Below, one piece after another: positions 1-12,319 of a stretch of 64,000 bases of DNA (positions are counted from its first letter, which is position 1; the number at the start of each line of letters is the position of its first letter). Origin of the DNA: Acanthochromis polyacanthus (Eukaryota > Chordata > Actinopteri > Pomacentridae). The stretch is from positions 434,001-498,000 of the forward strand of contig NC_067135.1 in the NCBI RefSeq assembly GCF_021347895.1, written 5' to 3'. The notes under the pieces were generated by a model, which saw only the letters and a list, made by a program, of their open reading frames with translations, did no database searches and was not told the origin of the DNA. Position numbers and translations under genes: made by a program.

Positions 1-727
1 GAGGGAGCTGATTGGTGGATGAACAGACTCTTTGATGATGTCACTCCAGAGGATGACAGACTGGATCTGATTGGACAGCAGGGCTCCTCCTGTGGACCTG
101 ATTGGCTGACACAGCTCCGTAACGCCAAAGCAAAGGATTGTGGGTGTTTGTATTCCCGCTGCTTGTGGCCAATGAAATGCAGTCCCAGTGGGTGATGTAA
201 TCAATTGATCAGACTGAACCGAGCATCAGTGTGTCTCCAGCAGCGTTTCTATTGGCCGATGGGTCACATGACTGATGGACATCAAGCAGAAGCAGGATAC
301 CCTCGTTAGGACCTGTCAGTCATTAAGCCAATCATTGATGGCCAGAGACACCATGTGACTGCGCTCTGATTGGCTGCTGGCTGGGCGTCTGTTGTCTTTT
401 CTAGATATTGTTTCATTCTTTCTGTTTGTTTGTTTTTCAGAATAAAGAGAATTTGTGTGTGCTTCACCAGTTGGTTTGTCAGGTTTTGTTTTTTCTCTTT
501 TCTAAAGGAAACAGCAGAAATGTTTGAAGCTCTGAGCTGATAAATGAAAATATTCATGGATGAACATGAATGATTCTCAGAGCTGATTATCTGAAGGTAA
601 TGATGGTTTAGAAACACCACAGAAGAAGAAGATGTGTTCACACTTGAACCAGAAGCTCAGATTAAGGAGATGTTCAACCTGGAGACAAACAGTCTGATGG
701 ACATTAGCATCTTTTACATTTACAGAC
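1..727. other. Unassigned host DNA
   Basis: No gene, RNA or recognisable transposon was found here on either strand. The longest open frames, about 110 codons, have no family resemblance and look fortuitous. Confidence 0.5.
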
Positions 728-730
728 CAG

Positions 731-2293
731 GGGCCTCATTTATAAAGCTTGCGTACGCACACAACGGGTACGCAAAGGTTGTGATTTATAAAAACAAATT
801 TGGCATGAGAATGTGCGCACTGGTGCATCAACCTTGATTCTTGATGCTTGCGTATGCACAAAACAGCTAGAAAGTGGCGTAAATCACAACCTTTGCGTAG
901 AAAGTGGCGTACGCTGTGTACGTTGTGATTTCTAAAACAAACTTGGCGTGAGAATGTGCACACCGGTGCACCAACTTTGATTCTTGCTTAAGCACATTTT
1001 GGAGACAGAGGGAACGGCAGTGCCGGAGGGTGAAGTGGTGAATTGAAACCAGACTGATCTCAAACCTTTATTGTTATCACATATTAGACTTGTAGAGCCG
1101 GATAATCATAAACCCTCATTGTTGTAGATGTTCATATAGTGCGTCATTCGGCCTACGACTGTATTTGCAGAACTATGTTCATATATCAAACTTCCATCTT
1201 CAAATGATATAGAGCGGTGAGTGGCACTGATTGATTACTGATTTGGAAAAGTCATGCGACAATCAGTCCAATCACTGATGAAGCGGATAAATAGCGGGTG
1301 ACAGCCGTGCGTAATGTGGCACAATGGATGCGCTGGCATTTGGAGAGAGATTTTAGGGATAACGGGGATTTGTCCATGATGATGACTGGCTAATAAGCCG
1401 ATTCAGATTCCCTAGAGCAGTACTCTTGGATCTATGTGCTGAACTGGGCCGTCTTAGACAGACCCCCCCCGCCCAAACCATCCCGGTACAGACACAGGAG
1501 CTGATGACTCGGGGGTTTCTGTTGACACCGACTCCTTCCAGCGTTAAGTGGCCGACAGGTCTGTGCTTTATATGAAGAATATATGAGGTTACATTTGTTG
1601 TCTAAATCCTATCTGGGTCTGATATACAGTTAAATGATGTCCTTTAGGTCCGGATATCACAACCATCCCTCAGCGCAATAATGCCAGCTGTTTGGATGAC
1701 ATTATAAACATGACCAGTCAATACATCAGGTTTCCTTACACTGTGGGTGAACAGCCCAACATTAAACGGCAATTTGCAGCGATGTCCGGTTTCCCAAATG
1801 TAATCGGCGTAACTGACTGCACTCATGTTGCTGTAAGGGCTCCGAGTGAAAATGAATTTGTCTGTGAACCGAAAAAATGTACATTCAATCAGTGTACAAA
1901 TTATTTGTACATCGGACATGATCATAACAAATTTAGTGGCAGGGTGGCCTGGATCAACACATGATTCATTCATCCTGACGCACAGCAGTGAACAGACTGC
2001 AGGGGGCGCTGCGTGAAATGCCGTGGATCAGCAGCTTATTTATATACAGATACATTCATGAGTTACTTTGCATTGACCATTCATGGTAAAATGTGGGTGT
2101 GTTGTGGGGGGGATGTGAGGTGGATCCACCTGTGCAATCTTCCAGCTGGTGTATGATTTATAAAGAAATTGCGTGCAGCTGTGCTTACGCACAGTTTTAT
2201 AAATCAGGGGTGAAGGGCATACGCCCATTTTAGATTTTCGGCGTACGCGAACTTTTAGTATGGATCCTACGCAATGTTTTATAAATGAGGCCC
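731..2293 (+). mobile_element. PIF/Harbinger DNA transposon, decayed
   Basis: The ends are perfect 16-bp inverted repeats (GGGCCTCATTTATAAA at 731-746 and its complement at 2278-2293), continuing imperfectly inward as TTGCGTA-type sequence. The element is flanked by a 3-bp direct repeat CAG (728-730 and 2294-2296), the target duplication size of PIF/Harbinger. Subterminal DNA holds two related blocks (about 775-845 and 905-985) built on GTGATTTATAAAAC and GAGAATGTGC motifs, possible transposase or Myb-like protein binding repeats. A degenerate transposase lies inside. It is about half the size of an autonomous Harbinger and no separate Myb-like gene is visible, so it is probably immobile. Confidence 0.88.
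1325..1970 (+). pseudogene. Harbinger (HARBI1-like) transposase remnant
   Basis: The frame from 1692 to 1964 reads like the catalytic part of a Harbinger DDE nuclease: an arm with PNIKRQFAAMSGFPNVIG followed by GVTDCTHVAVRAP, where the Asp of the D-C-T-H motif is the first catalytic acidic residue in the family. Upstream, 1325-1560 still resembles the family N-terminus (a run of acidic residues, then RFRFPRA and an LDLCAELG-like helix) but in broken frames. The segments with the second Asp and the Glu are missing or unrecognisable, so this is a dead copy. Confidence 0.75.
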
Positions 2294-2296
2294 CAG

Positions 2297-3020
2297 TTTA
2301 CTTAGAGGATGAAAATCAGTAATCAATGAGAAGAAGCTGAAAACTCCACTAAAGAGTCTGAACACCTGAAATAAAACCAAACGACAAGAAGTAGAGTGAA
2401 TGAAATCTAAATAAAGTTTATTCAAAGACCAGGCAGTGACAGATAACCAAAGTGAGTTATTGATGTATTTCTGTTTTCCTTCCATTAAAGCTGTGTTCAG
2501 ATTATTTACCATCAGGATGAGTGAACCCGTCCAGCCGTTAGTTTTGTTTTACAGCTTTGTTTAGTGAATGTGGTCAGTTTTAAAGAGAACAGAGGAGATT
2601 TTCATATTTATACACATCAACACTCAGTTACATTTTCAAACTGCAGCTGGAAATTCACACAACAAGGAAGATTTCAGTGCTGGAAGTGTGGTTAAATATT
2701 CAGAAGTGGATAAATTCATATTAAAATGACCAGCAGCTGTTTGAAGACTTTAGATAATAATGAAAGTTGTCCAGTGAATCAGTGGATAGAAGGCGCTTCC
2801 AGACAGACAGGTTCTTTCTATCGGGATCTAAAATCAGAACTTTGATAAATCCTCCACACATGAACCAGATGTTTTAGGGGTCGGACTTCTTCGTGAACTC
2901 CAGACTTTTTATTCCCACAGAAGACTTCAGATGCTGTAATCAGTGTTTGACCACATGGAGGCGCCGTTCTGCTGCAGCTGGTCTCAAGAAGTTTATCCAG
3001 GAACCAACCTGAGACTGAAT
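2297..3020. other. Unassigned AT-rich DNA
   Basis: Nothing recognisable on either strand. The segment separates the Harbinger element from a minisatellite. Confidence 0.4.
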
Positions 3021-3023
3021 AAT

Positions 3024-3845
3024 CTTTAAACTGTAAGTATTTAAGGGGGAATTAACCTTTAATCTGTAAGTAGTATTTAAGGTGGAATCAATTTTTAAAC
3101 ACTATGTGGTATTTAAGGTAGAATTGGCCTTTAAACTGCACATATTTAAGGTGGAATTAACCTTTAAACTGTACATAGTATTTAAGGTGGAATGAATTTT
3201 AAACACTACGTAGTATTTAAGGTGGAATTAGCCTTTAAACTGCACGTATTTAAGGTGGAATTAACCTTTAAACCAAACGTAGTATTCAAGGTGGAATCAA
3301 CTTTCAAACTGTACGTAGTATTTAAGGTGGAATTAACCTTTAAACTGCACATATTTAAGGTGGAATCAACTTTAAAACTGTATGTAGTATTTAAGGAGGA
3401 ATCAATTTTTAAACACTATGTGGTATTTAAGGTAGAATTATCCTTTAAACTGCACATATTTAAGGTGGAATCAACTTTTAAACTGTATGTAGTATTTAAG
3501 GTGGAATCAATTTTTAAACACTACGTAGTAGTTAAGGTGGAATTAGCCTTTAAACTGCACGTATTTAAGGTGGAATTAACCTTTAAACCAAACGTAGTAT
3601 TCAAGGTGGAATCAACTTTCAAACTGTACGTAGTATTTAAGGTGGAATTAACCTTTAATCTGTAAGTAGTATTTAAGGTGAAATCAATTTTTCAACACTA
3701 TATAGTATTTAAGGTGGAATTAACCTTTAAACTGCACATATTTAAGGTGGAATTAACCTTTAAACTGTACATAGTATTTAAGGTGGAATTAGCCTTTAAA
3801 CTGTAGGTAATATTTAAGGTGGTATGAACTGTTAAACTGTATGTC
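3024..3845. repeat. Minisatellite, about 30-36 bp units
   Basis: About 25 diverged copies of a unit close to TATTTAAGGTGGAATTAACC followed by TTTAAACTGTACGTAG. There is a higher-order duplication: a block containing the rarer CCAAACGTAGTATTCAAGG variant occurs near 3270 and again about 315 bp later. The unit lengths keep one frame open for 157 codons (3192-3665), giving a periodic Phe-Lys-Val-Glu peptide that is best read as repeat translation rather than a gene. Confidence 0.85.
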
Positions 3846-4040
3846 AGTCACTTTATTGATCATCCTCTTCAGTAGGGGGTGCTGTTGGGCTTGTAAATCA
3901 GTTTCCATGCAGGGTTGTTGACTTTTCTAGTTTCTAGCTGTGAAATGTTGGAACACTTGGTGTTAAACTCCAGCTGCAGGATTCTATTTAATCAAAAGAT
4001 CATTACTTAGAAATCACACAGTATATTGGGCATGGCCTCG

Positions 4041-4285
4041 TTACAGCCCCAGCTCCAGCGCCGCCTCGTCGCCATGGGAACTGAGACCTGGCAGGTCAAA
4101 GGTCAGCCGGTTTCCTCCCTCCATGCTGTCGTCTGACAGGTGTGGAAACTCCCCATCCAGGTGTTCTTCTCTGGCTCCGCCCACATCTCCCGCTGCTCCG
4201 CCCACTCCAGTAATCAGACCAGGGTCTCTGTGACGAAGTCGACTCAGGAGGTGGTGATAGGTCAGCATCAGAGCCTGTGGGCGTG
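4041..4285 (-). CDS. Possible last coding exon of an unrecognised gene
   Basis: On the minus strand an open frame runs from a cccacag splice-acceptor-like site near 4286 to a TAA at 4041-4043, giving about 80 codons. The peptide starts ALMLTYHHLLSRLRHRDPGL, passes through an acidic stretch (EEHLDGEFPHLSDDSMEGG) and ends in DEAALELGL. The composition (balanced charge, acidic C-terminal tail, no repeats) looks like a real protein end and differs from surrounding noise. No family is recognised and no upstream exon could be identified. It could be chance. Confidence 0.35.
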
Positions 4286-4675
4286 GTCAGAGGAGGTCAT
4301 CTGTTCGCATCTTTCCTGTGAACGCTAACGTGTTTGAAATGACATGTCATGTGATATTATGATGATGTCACCCTGTGTCTGCTCTCCACGCTGTCGTCTC
4401 CTCCATCTTCGTTTCTGCCGTCTCCATCTCTATTAGAAACTCTCTCTCCCAGTAGGACCAGTTCATTGAGCCACAGACTGCTGGTGTTACTGGGAGGCTG
4501 GAGGCGCTCTGTGCTCTACACACACACAGACTGTTTCATGTCAGGTCATGTTCAGCGTTAATTAATTTAAATAAACTTTAATTTGAAAAGAGGACTCGCC
4601 TCCTGAGAGGAATCCACCTGCTCCACAGCCTGCAGGATGACATCACATGCTTACCATAACATCACGCGTCACTCT

Positions 4676-4795
4676 TCTACACTGTGGGGACGTTCCTACA
4701 CTGTGGGGACGTTCCTACACTGTGGGGACGTTCCTACACTGTGAGGACATTTCTGCACTGTGGGGACATTTCTACACTGTGCTTATGTTTCTACA
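4676..4795. repeat. Short tandem repeat, about 20 bp
   Basis: Six or so copies of CTACACTGTGGGGACGTTC, the last ones drifting (GTGAGGACATTTCTGCA). Confidence 0.85.
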
Positions 4796-5254
4796 CTAGA
4801 GGATGCTTGGTTCACGTCAGGATTCTGTGAATGCTCTATATGGGAGTATTATTGTAGCAAAACTATTTGTCAATGCGAATCAAGAGTTGTCTGTCCGCAT
4901 TTCAATCCTTTTGTCTGAACTGAGATTTGTCAATGTGTAAAATAATTTGTCTAATCTTCAAAAATCACCTGAAAATTTAAAATTTGTACATGTAAAAAGA
5001 TTTGTCCATGCGTACAAAGAGTTGTCCACGTGTAAAAGGAGTTGTCAATGCAAACAAAGACATTTGTAGTAGAAAAATTTACGTATCCCACTACACATCA
5101 GCAGAAAATACAGACGAATCACCAGTTATGAGTCCTTCGGTTTCACATTTGGCTGTTTTATTTTCACGTGACATTTGCTACACTTCTGCCTTGAGTGAGA
5201 TTCGTATCTGAAAAACGTCTGGGTTTTAGCTCCCTGATCTCAGGCTCTTGGGGT

Positions 5255-5765
5255 CGTCCATGCTGGCTGCCTTCCGCTCTGCTGCTCTATACCTGCCCTG
5301 CCCCTGTGGCTCTCAGCGCGAGGCCGAGACGCCCCATCTGCCCCACTTGCCCCAGTTGCCCGACCCAGAGCCCGTCACCGGGTTCACCGGCCCCCGCCAC
5401 CCCAGGGTGGCGGCGGCGGCCACGTCCCGCTCAGGCGATGGTGAACTCTCCGGACGACACGGTCATTTGTCCAAGCCAAACACCCTCTGTCAGTTCACCC
5501 CAGCACAGCCACGCTTCATGGCCCCGGTCCCGACCAGGCGCCGCCACTCAGCTCTACGCTCGGGCTACCTGGTTGATCCTGCCAGTAGCATATGCTCTTC
5601 TCAAAGATTAAGCCATGCAAGTCTAAGTACACACGGCCGGTACAGTGAAACTGCGAATGGCTCATTAAATCAGTTATGGTTCTTTTGATCGGCTCGAGGT
5701 TATCCCCCGGATGGCGGCCACCTGAGGCATAGCACCGCCTGAAGCTTGCAGATGGTGGACGTGCC
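5255..5765 (+). other. Captured rDNA segment (5' ETS-like plus 18S start)
   Basis: The spacer between the foldback arms is GC-rich, unlike its AT-rich arms, and ends in the beginning of 18S rRNA. The part before 5566 has the proline-codon and CGG-rich character of a 5' external transcribed spacer, though I cannot match it base by base. After about 5690 the sequence leaves the 18S pattern and becomes unrecognisable. Confidence 0.6.
5566..5690 (+). pseudogene. 18S rRNA 5' fragment
   Basis: From TACCTGGTTGATCCTGCCAG at 5566 the sequence follows the universal eukaryotic 18S 5' end for about 125 nt, through AAGATTAAGCCATGCA, ACACACGGCCGGTACAGTG and AAACTGCGAATGGCTC, to a TTTGATCG motif. Small differences from the usual vertebrate sequence (CTCTTCTCAAAG in place of CTTGTCTCAAAG, GCAAGTC in place of GCATGTC) and the abrupt loss of similarity show it is a non-functional fragment inside the foldback element. 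Confidence 0.92.
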
Positions 5766-6163
5766 TGTGAGCCTAGGACTCAGGGAGCTAAAACCCAGAC
5801 GTTTTTCAGATACAAATCTCACTCACGGCAGAAGTGTAGCAAAAGCCACGTGAAAATAAAACAGCCAATTGTGAAACCGAAAGACTCGTAACTGGTGATT
5901 CGTATTTTCTGCTGATGTGTAGTGGGATACGTAATTTTTTCAACTACGAATGTCTTTGTACGCATGGACAAATCTTATTACATGTAGAAATTTTAAATTT
6001 TCAGACGGCTTTTGAAGATTCCAGTTCGCATTGACAAATTTCAGTTCACATAGACAAATTCTTTTACACATTGACAAATCTCACTTCAGACACATGGATT
6101 GAAATACAGACAGACAACTCTCGATTCACATTGACAAATAGTTTTGCTACAGTAATACCCCCA

Positions 6164-7390
6164 TACTCTATCAGTGGAACTTCTCACATGAATGTTGTGT
6201 TGTTACCGTGTTCTCCAGGTTCTGTCGTTCTCTCAGTTGTTGAGGACCCTGTAGAATTGAACCAGTCAGAGTCAGTTTATCACTCAGGGTTCTTTAATAA
6301 CTACAGCTCCAATCAGCAGTGTCTGGTTTAGTCTACAGTTCCTCTACTGTCCACTAGGTGCTGATGTGGGCAGGTAGTTGTCAGTAATGGTAAAGTTAGA
6401 GTCCTGTAAACCTCACATAGAAGCTATGGTGGCTGTGTTGAGGTATGATCTATATAGTGAAGATCTAAGGCTTTTGGGTGATGTAGGAACCTGGTTCATG
6501 TTCATCTGAAGACTGGACTTCATAGTTTGATCAAATTCAGGAATCTGTGTTTAACTCTGACCTCTGAACTCTGGCTGGACTCAGAGGAGGCTGACGATGA
6601 GGAGGATGAAGAGAAGGATGATCGTTTCTGTGGAGGAGGAGCGGGAGTGGTGGAGATCTACAGACACACAACACACAGATTCAAGGACAGCAATCAGGAA
6701 GTGTTGATCTGCATTCAGTGTGAGGATGAAACTGGTTATTATAAAGACAAACACTCCATGACTGACTGGAGAGCAAAGTGCAAAACCTGCTGAGCTAAAT
6801 TTGACAATTAAAATGTAATATTTAATTTATTCAGCTTCATGTTGACGTTCAGATGGTGCAGAGAAATTAAGTCAGCTCTTGCTTCTGGATTCTAATTGTG
6901 ATAAACTCTGCCACAGGTTTTCTAAGATGACTTCATTACACCACAGATCTATTGGGTTGATGGCGTCTCCATGAAGATCAGAGGGTTCAGGTTGAAGAAT
7001 GAGCTCCAGGAGAATGTCCCTTCATAGGAGATGATCCACCAGGTGTTAGATGAGGGGCCTTAACCTCCCTCTGACAGCAGCAGGGTTTCTGTTTATTCTG
7101 TTTTTTAACCCACATTTAGTTGATTTTTGTGAAATAACTAATGTTGTAGTCACCACCGTCTGTTAGATCTGTGCTAGGCTGGAACAGTTGGAGTTCTTCC
7201 GCACCATGATTGAAGATAATTCCATGTCATGTGACAACAGATGTCGAGGCAGTTGTAGCTGATCTGCTGCTGCTCTATTGAGAGTCTGATTCAAGTGAAT
7301 GTGCACAACAAGAGCAAGCTTGGGATCCCATCTGCATCTTTCCTGCTGGAAAGGGATTGCCGAGACACGAAGGACTTGCAAACATCTTTG
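6164..7390. other. Unassigned host DNA
   Basis: No confident gene. One frame at 6527-6793 (88 codons, acidic DEEDEEKDD stretch and a Cys-rich end with CIQCEDETGYY) has somewhat protein-like composition but no recognised family and no supporting splice structure. Confidence 0.35.
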
Positions 7391-7445
7391 TATGAGAGTG
7401 AAGTAAACAATTTGGCCCTGTCAACTTGGCTAGCGTTAGCCGTCG

Positions 7446-8767
7446 TTGGCCCCAGCTAGCACTAGCCGTGGAGCTTACTTTTCGCTAGCAAAAGCAAAAC
7501 AAGCTTCCTACTTACAACGGAGCATGCCACCACTCACCTCTCCACCAGGCCCCTGCGATGGCTGTTTTCAGCTCAGTCAAAAAGTTGCCGAACTGGAAAC
7601 CAGGGTCTCCCTTCTCTATCAGATCGGAGAAGATGAGCGCCTCATTGACTCCATGCTAGTGCAGGGATCCAGCGCTGCTGGAGCCGCCGGGGGACCCCTG
7701 GATGACACCGTGCCATGGACCGGCTCGCCCACTGAGGACCAGTGGGCACCTCTAGGAGCCAAGCCCAAATCTCTCCGGTGCTCTACTCTGGGGCAGCCGG
7801 CCCCATGGCGCCCAGTTCCCGCCGCGGCAGATCACTGAGGCTCTCACCACCCTGTCCTCCTCCACCAGCCCAGGATATCTGCCAGTCAAACAGGTTTGCG
7901 GTCCTGGATGAAGAGGAATTCCCACCATTGTCTCGTGACTCGCTGCGCCCACCCGGGCGAAGACGGTCTGCTCCCCCCTTGGCGCTGCACCGGAGCACAG
8001 TTTCGGCAGTGGCTCACTCTACTCTCCGAAAACCGGCAGCTTTTGTGTTCACCCCGCGGCCAAACCCGACTGCATCTGGTCCATCCTGCCCTCGGGTTCC
8101 CAGGAGCAGGAGCCCAGGAGAAACTTTACCAGACCTTTGGACGGCCACTCAGCCCGCTCCGGTAAAGGCCACCGCCGAAAGGCCACCGGATGCCATCAGG
8201 AGTCCACATCGTCGGGTGATCATCGGAGACTTCACCGTTAGATATGTGAGGTCTCGCCTCTCCACCACGCTGTGCTACCCTGCTGCCACAGTGAATGACA
8301 TCGCCACCAAGGTCCGCGAAGTACTGGAGGCACACCCTTCTGTCAAAGCCGTGGTCGTTCACGTGGGTGCAAACGATACAAAGAAGCGACAATCAGAAAT
8401 CCTTAAAAATGATTTCACCCAGCTCTTTCAGGCCCTAAAACAATTTGATGTACTCACTTTCATCTCTGGTCCTGTGCCGACTGTCGGCCGCGGGATCGGC
8501 CGCTTCTCCAGGCTCCTGAGCCTCCACACCTGGCTCTCCACCGCCTGTCGGCAGCACGGTGTGTTTTTTATTGACAATTTTAATCTTTTATGGGAGCGCA
8601 GGGACGCTTTTAGACAGGATGGCCTCCACTTGAATCCCCGTGGCGCCTGGATGCTCTCCTCCAACATTCACTTCTCCCTCAATAACCACATGGTCAATCA
8701 CCATCCACCTGTTCAGCTTGGATCATTATCACTCACGTCATTACCACCTTCTTCTTCACGTTCCTGA
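7446..8767 (+). pseudogene. L2 ORF1 with coiled-coil and SGNH esterase domain
   Basis: The protein begins at 7446. A Cys-containing heptad segment (CDGCFQLSQKVAELETRVSL) is the ORF1 coiled coil. Around 7790-7830 the frame changes and ORF1 continues to 8767, through FAVLDEEEFPPLS, a Pro-rich linker and an SGNH hydrolase fold. Esterase blocks visible are IIGDF (block I, near 8220), HVGAND (block III) and DGLHLN (the Asp-x-x-His pair). The block I catalytic Ser of the usual G-D-S is Phe here, so besides the frameshift the hydrolase would be inactive. In L2/CR1 elements ORF1 binds RNA; the role of the esterase is unclear. Confidence 0.8.
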
Positions 8768-8901
8768 CTCCTGACGCCACACGATCCAGGTACTGTCACC
8801 ACCACTCACAACACAAATGGCTCCACCTGCAGTCTCGCCGGTGACATTCTCTACTCATCAATTCCCGTCATCATCACAAACAGAAATAGTATCAGACCCA
8901 G

Positions 8902-11776
8902 TTGTCGCAGCATCAGAACTATAAACAAGGACAATCTCACCTTCCCACCACCCATCACAGATCAAAAAAGCGAAATAACTTAGTTCCTGTCACACCTGCT
9001 TCAACCTCCTCACACCGTGATGAAGAGCGCACGTTCACCACGAACATCCAGCTGGCCGTGCTGAACGTGCGCTCCCTTTTAAATAAAACTTTTATCATAA
9101 ATGACCTGATTTTAGATAACAAGTTAGACAGCATCTTTTTAACAGAGACATGGCTTGGCACTGACGCATCAGTTGTTCTCACCGAGGCTTGCCCACCAAA
9201 TTTTAATTTTTTATTTTCGACCAGGGGTGGTAAAAGAGGGGGTGGAACTGCCTCTATCACGAGAAACACACTGAACTCAAATGAAGTCTCCTTTAACAGT
9301 TACATATCGTTTGAGCATCATGCCTTTGTTTTTAGCAGTCCTCCTATTCTTTGCATCACAGTTTACAGACCACCCCACCATCATTTTACCTCTTTTATCA
9401 GTGAATTTTCTGAACTATTGTTAATCATACACACCAACTATAACAGAATTTTAATATCTGGTGATTTTAATCTACATGTTGATAATAGCTCTGACTCAAT
9501 GTCCAATGAATTTTTAAATCTTTTAAGTTGCATGGATTTTAAACAGCACGTCACACAGCCGACTCACAATAGAGGACACACCCTGGACCTGGTCATAACC
9601 TATGGCTTGTCCACTGGTGTGTCCTCTGTCGTGGACCTGGCTGTGTCTGACCACTACTGTGTGTATTTTAACATCACCAGTTTTAACCACCAGGTGGCCC
9701 CGGTGGGAACGGTGAGGAAACACTATGTTACTTCTGAAGTGGCTGCAAATTTTATGGAGACTTTAAAGAGCACTCCTGCCGAAATTTTACCTGCATCTTG
9801 TGATTTTATTGTTGACAATTTTAACAGCAAACTGAAAACAACACTGGACTCAGTTGCCCCACTTTTAACCAAAACCATAAAAACAAAACCTACACCACCG
9901 TGGAGAAATAATGACGAAATCAAAAAACTCAAAAATTGCAGGAGTGCAGAGAGGAGGTGGAGAAAAAACAAACTGACAATTCACGATGAAATATTACATG
10001 AACAACTGAAAATCTACAATAACTCAGTCAAATTGGCACGAATCTCTCATTTCTCAAGACTCATCACAGACCATAAAAATAACACCAAATTCCTGTTCTC
10101 TGCCCTCTGTGAGGACTTTGCAGACCACTTCAGAAGTAAAATCGATAATATCAGATCCAGTCTTTTACCCCAACAGAATTCATTTTTTAACATGCCTGTA
10201 CCACCACTTTTACCTGAGGAAACACTGGAGAGTTTTGCCCTGGTGGACGCTAGGACACTTGGTCCAGTTTTCTCCCAAGTACACCCAACAACCTGCCTTT
10301 TAGACCCAATTCCCACATCACTTTTAAAAACATTTTATGGCTTCTTTGAGGAACAGATTTTAAATATTGTAAATTACTCTCTTCAGACGGGTGTCTTGCC
10401 CGCCGCCTTTAAAACATCAGTGGTGAAGAAGAGTAACTTAGACCCCAACATTTTTAATAACTACAGACCTGTGTCCAACTTACCATTTTTAAGTAAAATT
10501 TTAGAAAAGCTGGTTTTTAATCAAGTAAATGATTTTTTAAATAGTATCAATATTTTAGAGAAATACCAATCTGGTTTTAGGATGAACCACAGTACAGAGA
10601 CAGCCCTTTTAAAGATCTTAAATGACATTAGGTATAACACAGATTCACAAAAACTTACAGTCTTGGTACTACTGGATCTAAGTGCTGCCTTTGATACAGT
10701 AGATCACCACATTTTATTAAACAGACTGAGAAACCTTGTCGGCCTCTCTGGTACTGTTTTTAACTGGTTCAGCTCCTATCTCACAGACCGATATTTCCGT
10801 GTAAGTTTGGACACATGTTCCTCCAGAACACATAAAATAAATTGTGGGGTGCCCCAAGGGTCAATTTTAGGTCCAATTCTTTTTAATCTATATATGCTTC
10901 CCCTTGGAGACGTCATCAGGAGACACGGCATCAGCTTCCATAGTTATGCAGATGATACACAGCTGTATATTGCCGTGTCTCCTGAAGACACTGGGCCAAT
11001 TGATGCTCTTTTTAACTGTAACTGTTTTAGATATTAATTCATGGATGGCAGAGAATTTCCTACAGCTCAACCAGGACAAAACAGAGGTCTTAGTCACTGG
11101 TCCTGAAGGCAAGAGAGAGAAACTTTTACCAAAACTACAAGATTTTAAACCAACACAATGTGTAAAGAACCTGGGCGTCATTTTTGACTCTGAGCTGAAT
11201 TTTATTCCACATATTAAAAATGTAACAAAAATAAGTTTTTATCATCTTAAGAACATAGCCAGAGTCTGCCCATTTCTCTCTCAAGCTAACACGGAGGTGC
11301 TGATGCATGCTTTTATCTCCTGTCGTTTAGACTATTGTAATGCCCTGCTCTCTGGTCTCCCCAAAAAGACCATCTCTAATCTGCAGTTACTACAGAACTC
11401 AGCCGCACGCGTGCTGACGAAGACCAGAGGGCGGGCTCACATTACACCGATTTTAAAATCGCTGCATTGGCTCCCCGTGTGCTTCAGGATCGATTTTAAG
11501 GTTCTTTTAGTAGTTTTTAAATGTCTTAATGGTCTTGGGCCCTCTTATTTATCTGACCTGCTTTTATCATATCAACCCTCGCGGGTCCTGAGGTCCTCCG
11601 GCACTGGACTTTTAATTATTCCTAGAGTTAATACAAAAACCCACGGGGAGGCTGCTTTCAGCCATTATGGCCCTCGACTATGGAATAGCCTGCCGGAGAG
11701 CATCAGGACTGCAGAGACTGTTGATGTTTTTAAAAGGAGGCTCAAGACTCATCTTTTTGGTTTGGCTTTTAACTGA
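8902..11776 (+). pseudogene. L2 ORF2: APE endonuclease and reverse transcriptase
   Basis: An apurinic-type endonuclease comes first (LNVRSLLNK, TETWLG, YRPP, ISGDFNLH, HTLDLVI, VSDHYCV). The RT follows with NYRPVSNLPFLSKILEK, LLDLSAAFDTVDH (motif A), GVPQGSILGP (B) and YADDTQLY (C, the catalytic D-D). Between the two domains, near 10080-10110, residues present in relatives appear to be missing (a small deletion around NTKFLFSALCEDF). A frameshift near 11015-11030 breaks the ORF after the RT core; the rest (DINSWMAENFLQLNQDKTEV to the C-terminal region ending at 11776) is read in the other frame. Relative to ORF1 it starts 134 nt downstream. Confidence 0.88.
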
Positions 11777-12319
11777 TTTCTTTTAAACTTTTACTTCTTC
11801 TATTATGTTATTTTTACTTCCTATATTTTTTATGACTTGTCCTTACTTCTGCATTTTATCAGTATTATATCTTAAAACCTTATTACTATTATTTATTATT
11901 TACTATTTATTACTTATTTATTTGTCTATTTTATCTCTACATTTTTAACTTTCTTAAAGCTTTTAATTTTTATGCATTATACCTGCTTTTTTTTTCTCAT
12001 TAGTCTTTTAGTTCTTAGCTTCAGTGTTTCCTCATGGGAGGCCTCCACACTGGGATGTATGCCCGGTCTGCCCGCGGGGGGCGTTGACCTGGAGGCCTCC
12101 TGGGCCCGAGGGGCTGGGGCGGCTCTGCATTTAGTGTGGGGTCTGCCCCTGCCCATCGGCGTCTGGGTGGTCTCTGTTACACGGCAGTGGGGACAGGTTT
12201 TATTGTTTGTTTAGATATTTATTTTTGCATGTGTTGCATGTTTTTGTAATTTGAAGTGTGGGTGTTTTCAGTTGTATTGCATGTCTTGATTATTTGTGTT
12301 TTGAGTTTTTTTGATTTTT

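Larger units (their letters stand above)
4841..6163. mobile_element. Foldback (long inverted repeat) element with rDNA cargo
   Basis: Two arms of about 400 bp (4841-5250 and 5770-6163) are inverted copies. The left arm begins TGGGAGTATTATTGTAGCAA and the right arm ends with the complement of TGGGGGTATTACTGTAGCAA. The outer arms hold scattered TTTGTCAATG / CATTGACAAA units. The inner arm ends meet as CGTCTGGGTTTTAGCTCCCT and its complement. The flanks 4832-4840 (TGCTCTATA) and 6164-6172 (TACTCTATC) agree at 7 of 9 positions, a plausible aged 9-bp target duplication. No transposase lies inside; the centre is ribosomal DNA. The superfamily is not resolved. Confidence 0.75.

Noticed and set aside
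3192..3665. 157-codon open frame
   Set aside because: It is the translation of the minisatellite; unit length keeps the frame open and the peptide is purely periodic.
5195..5688. Two overlapping Pro-rich frames of about 140 codons
   Set aside because: They are translations of captured ribosomal spacer and 18S sequence.
6527..6793. 88-codon acidic, Cys-containing frame as a gene
   Set aside because: No family, splice support or conserved motif; kept only as a remark on the unassigned segment.
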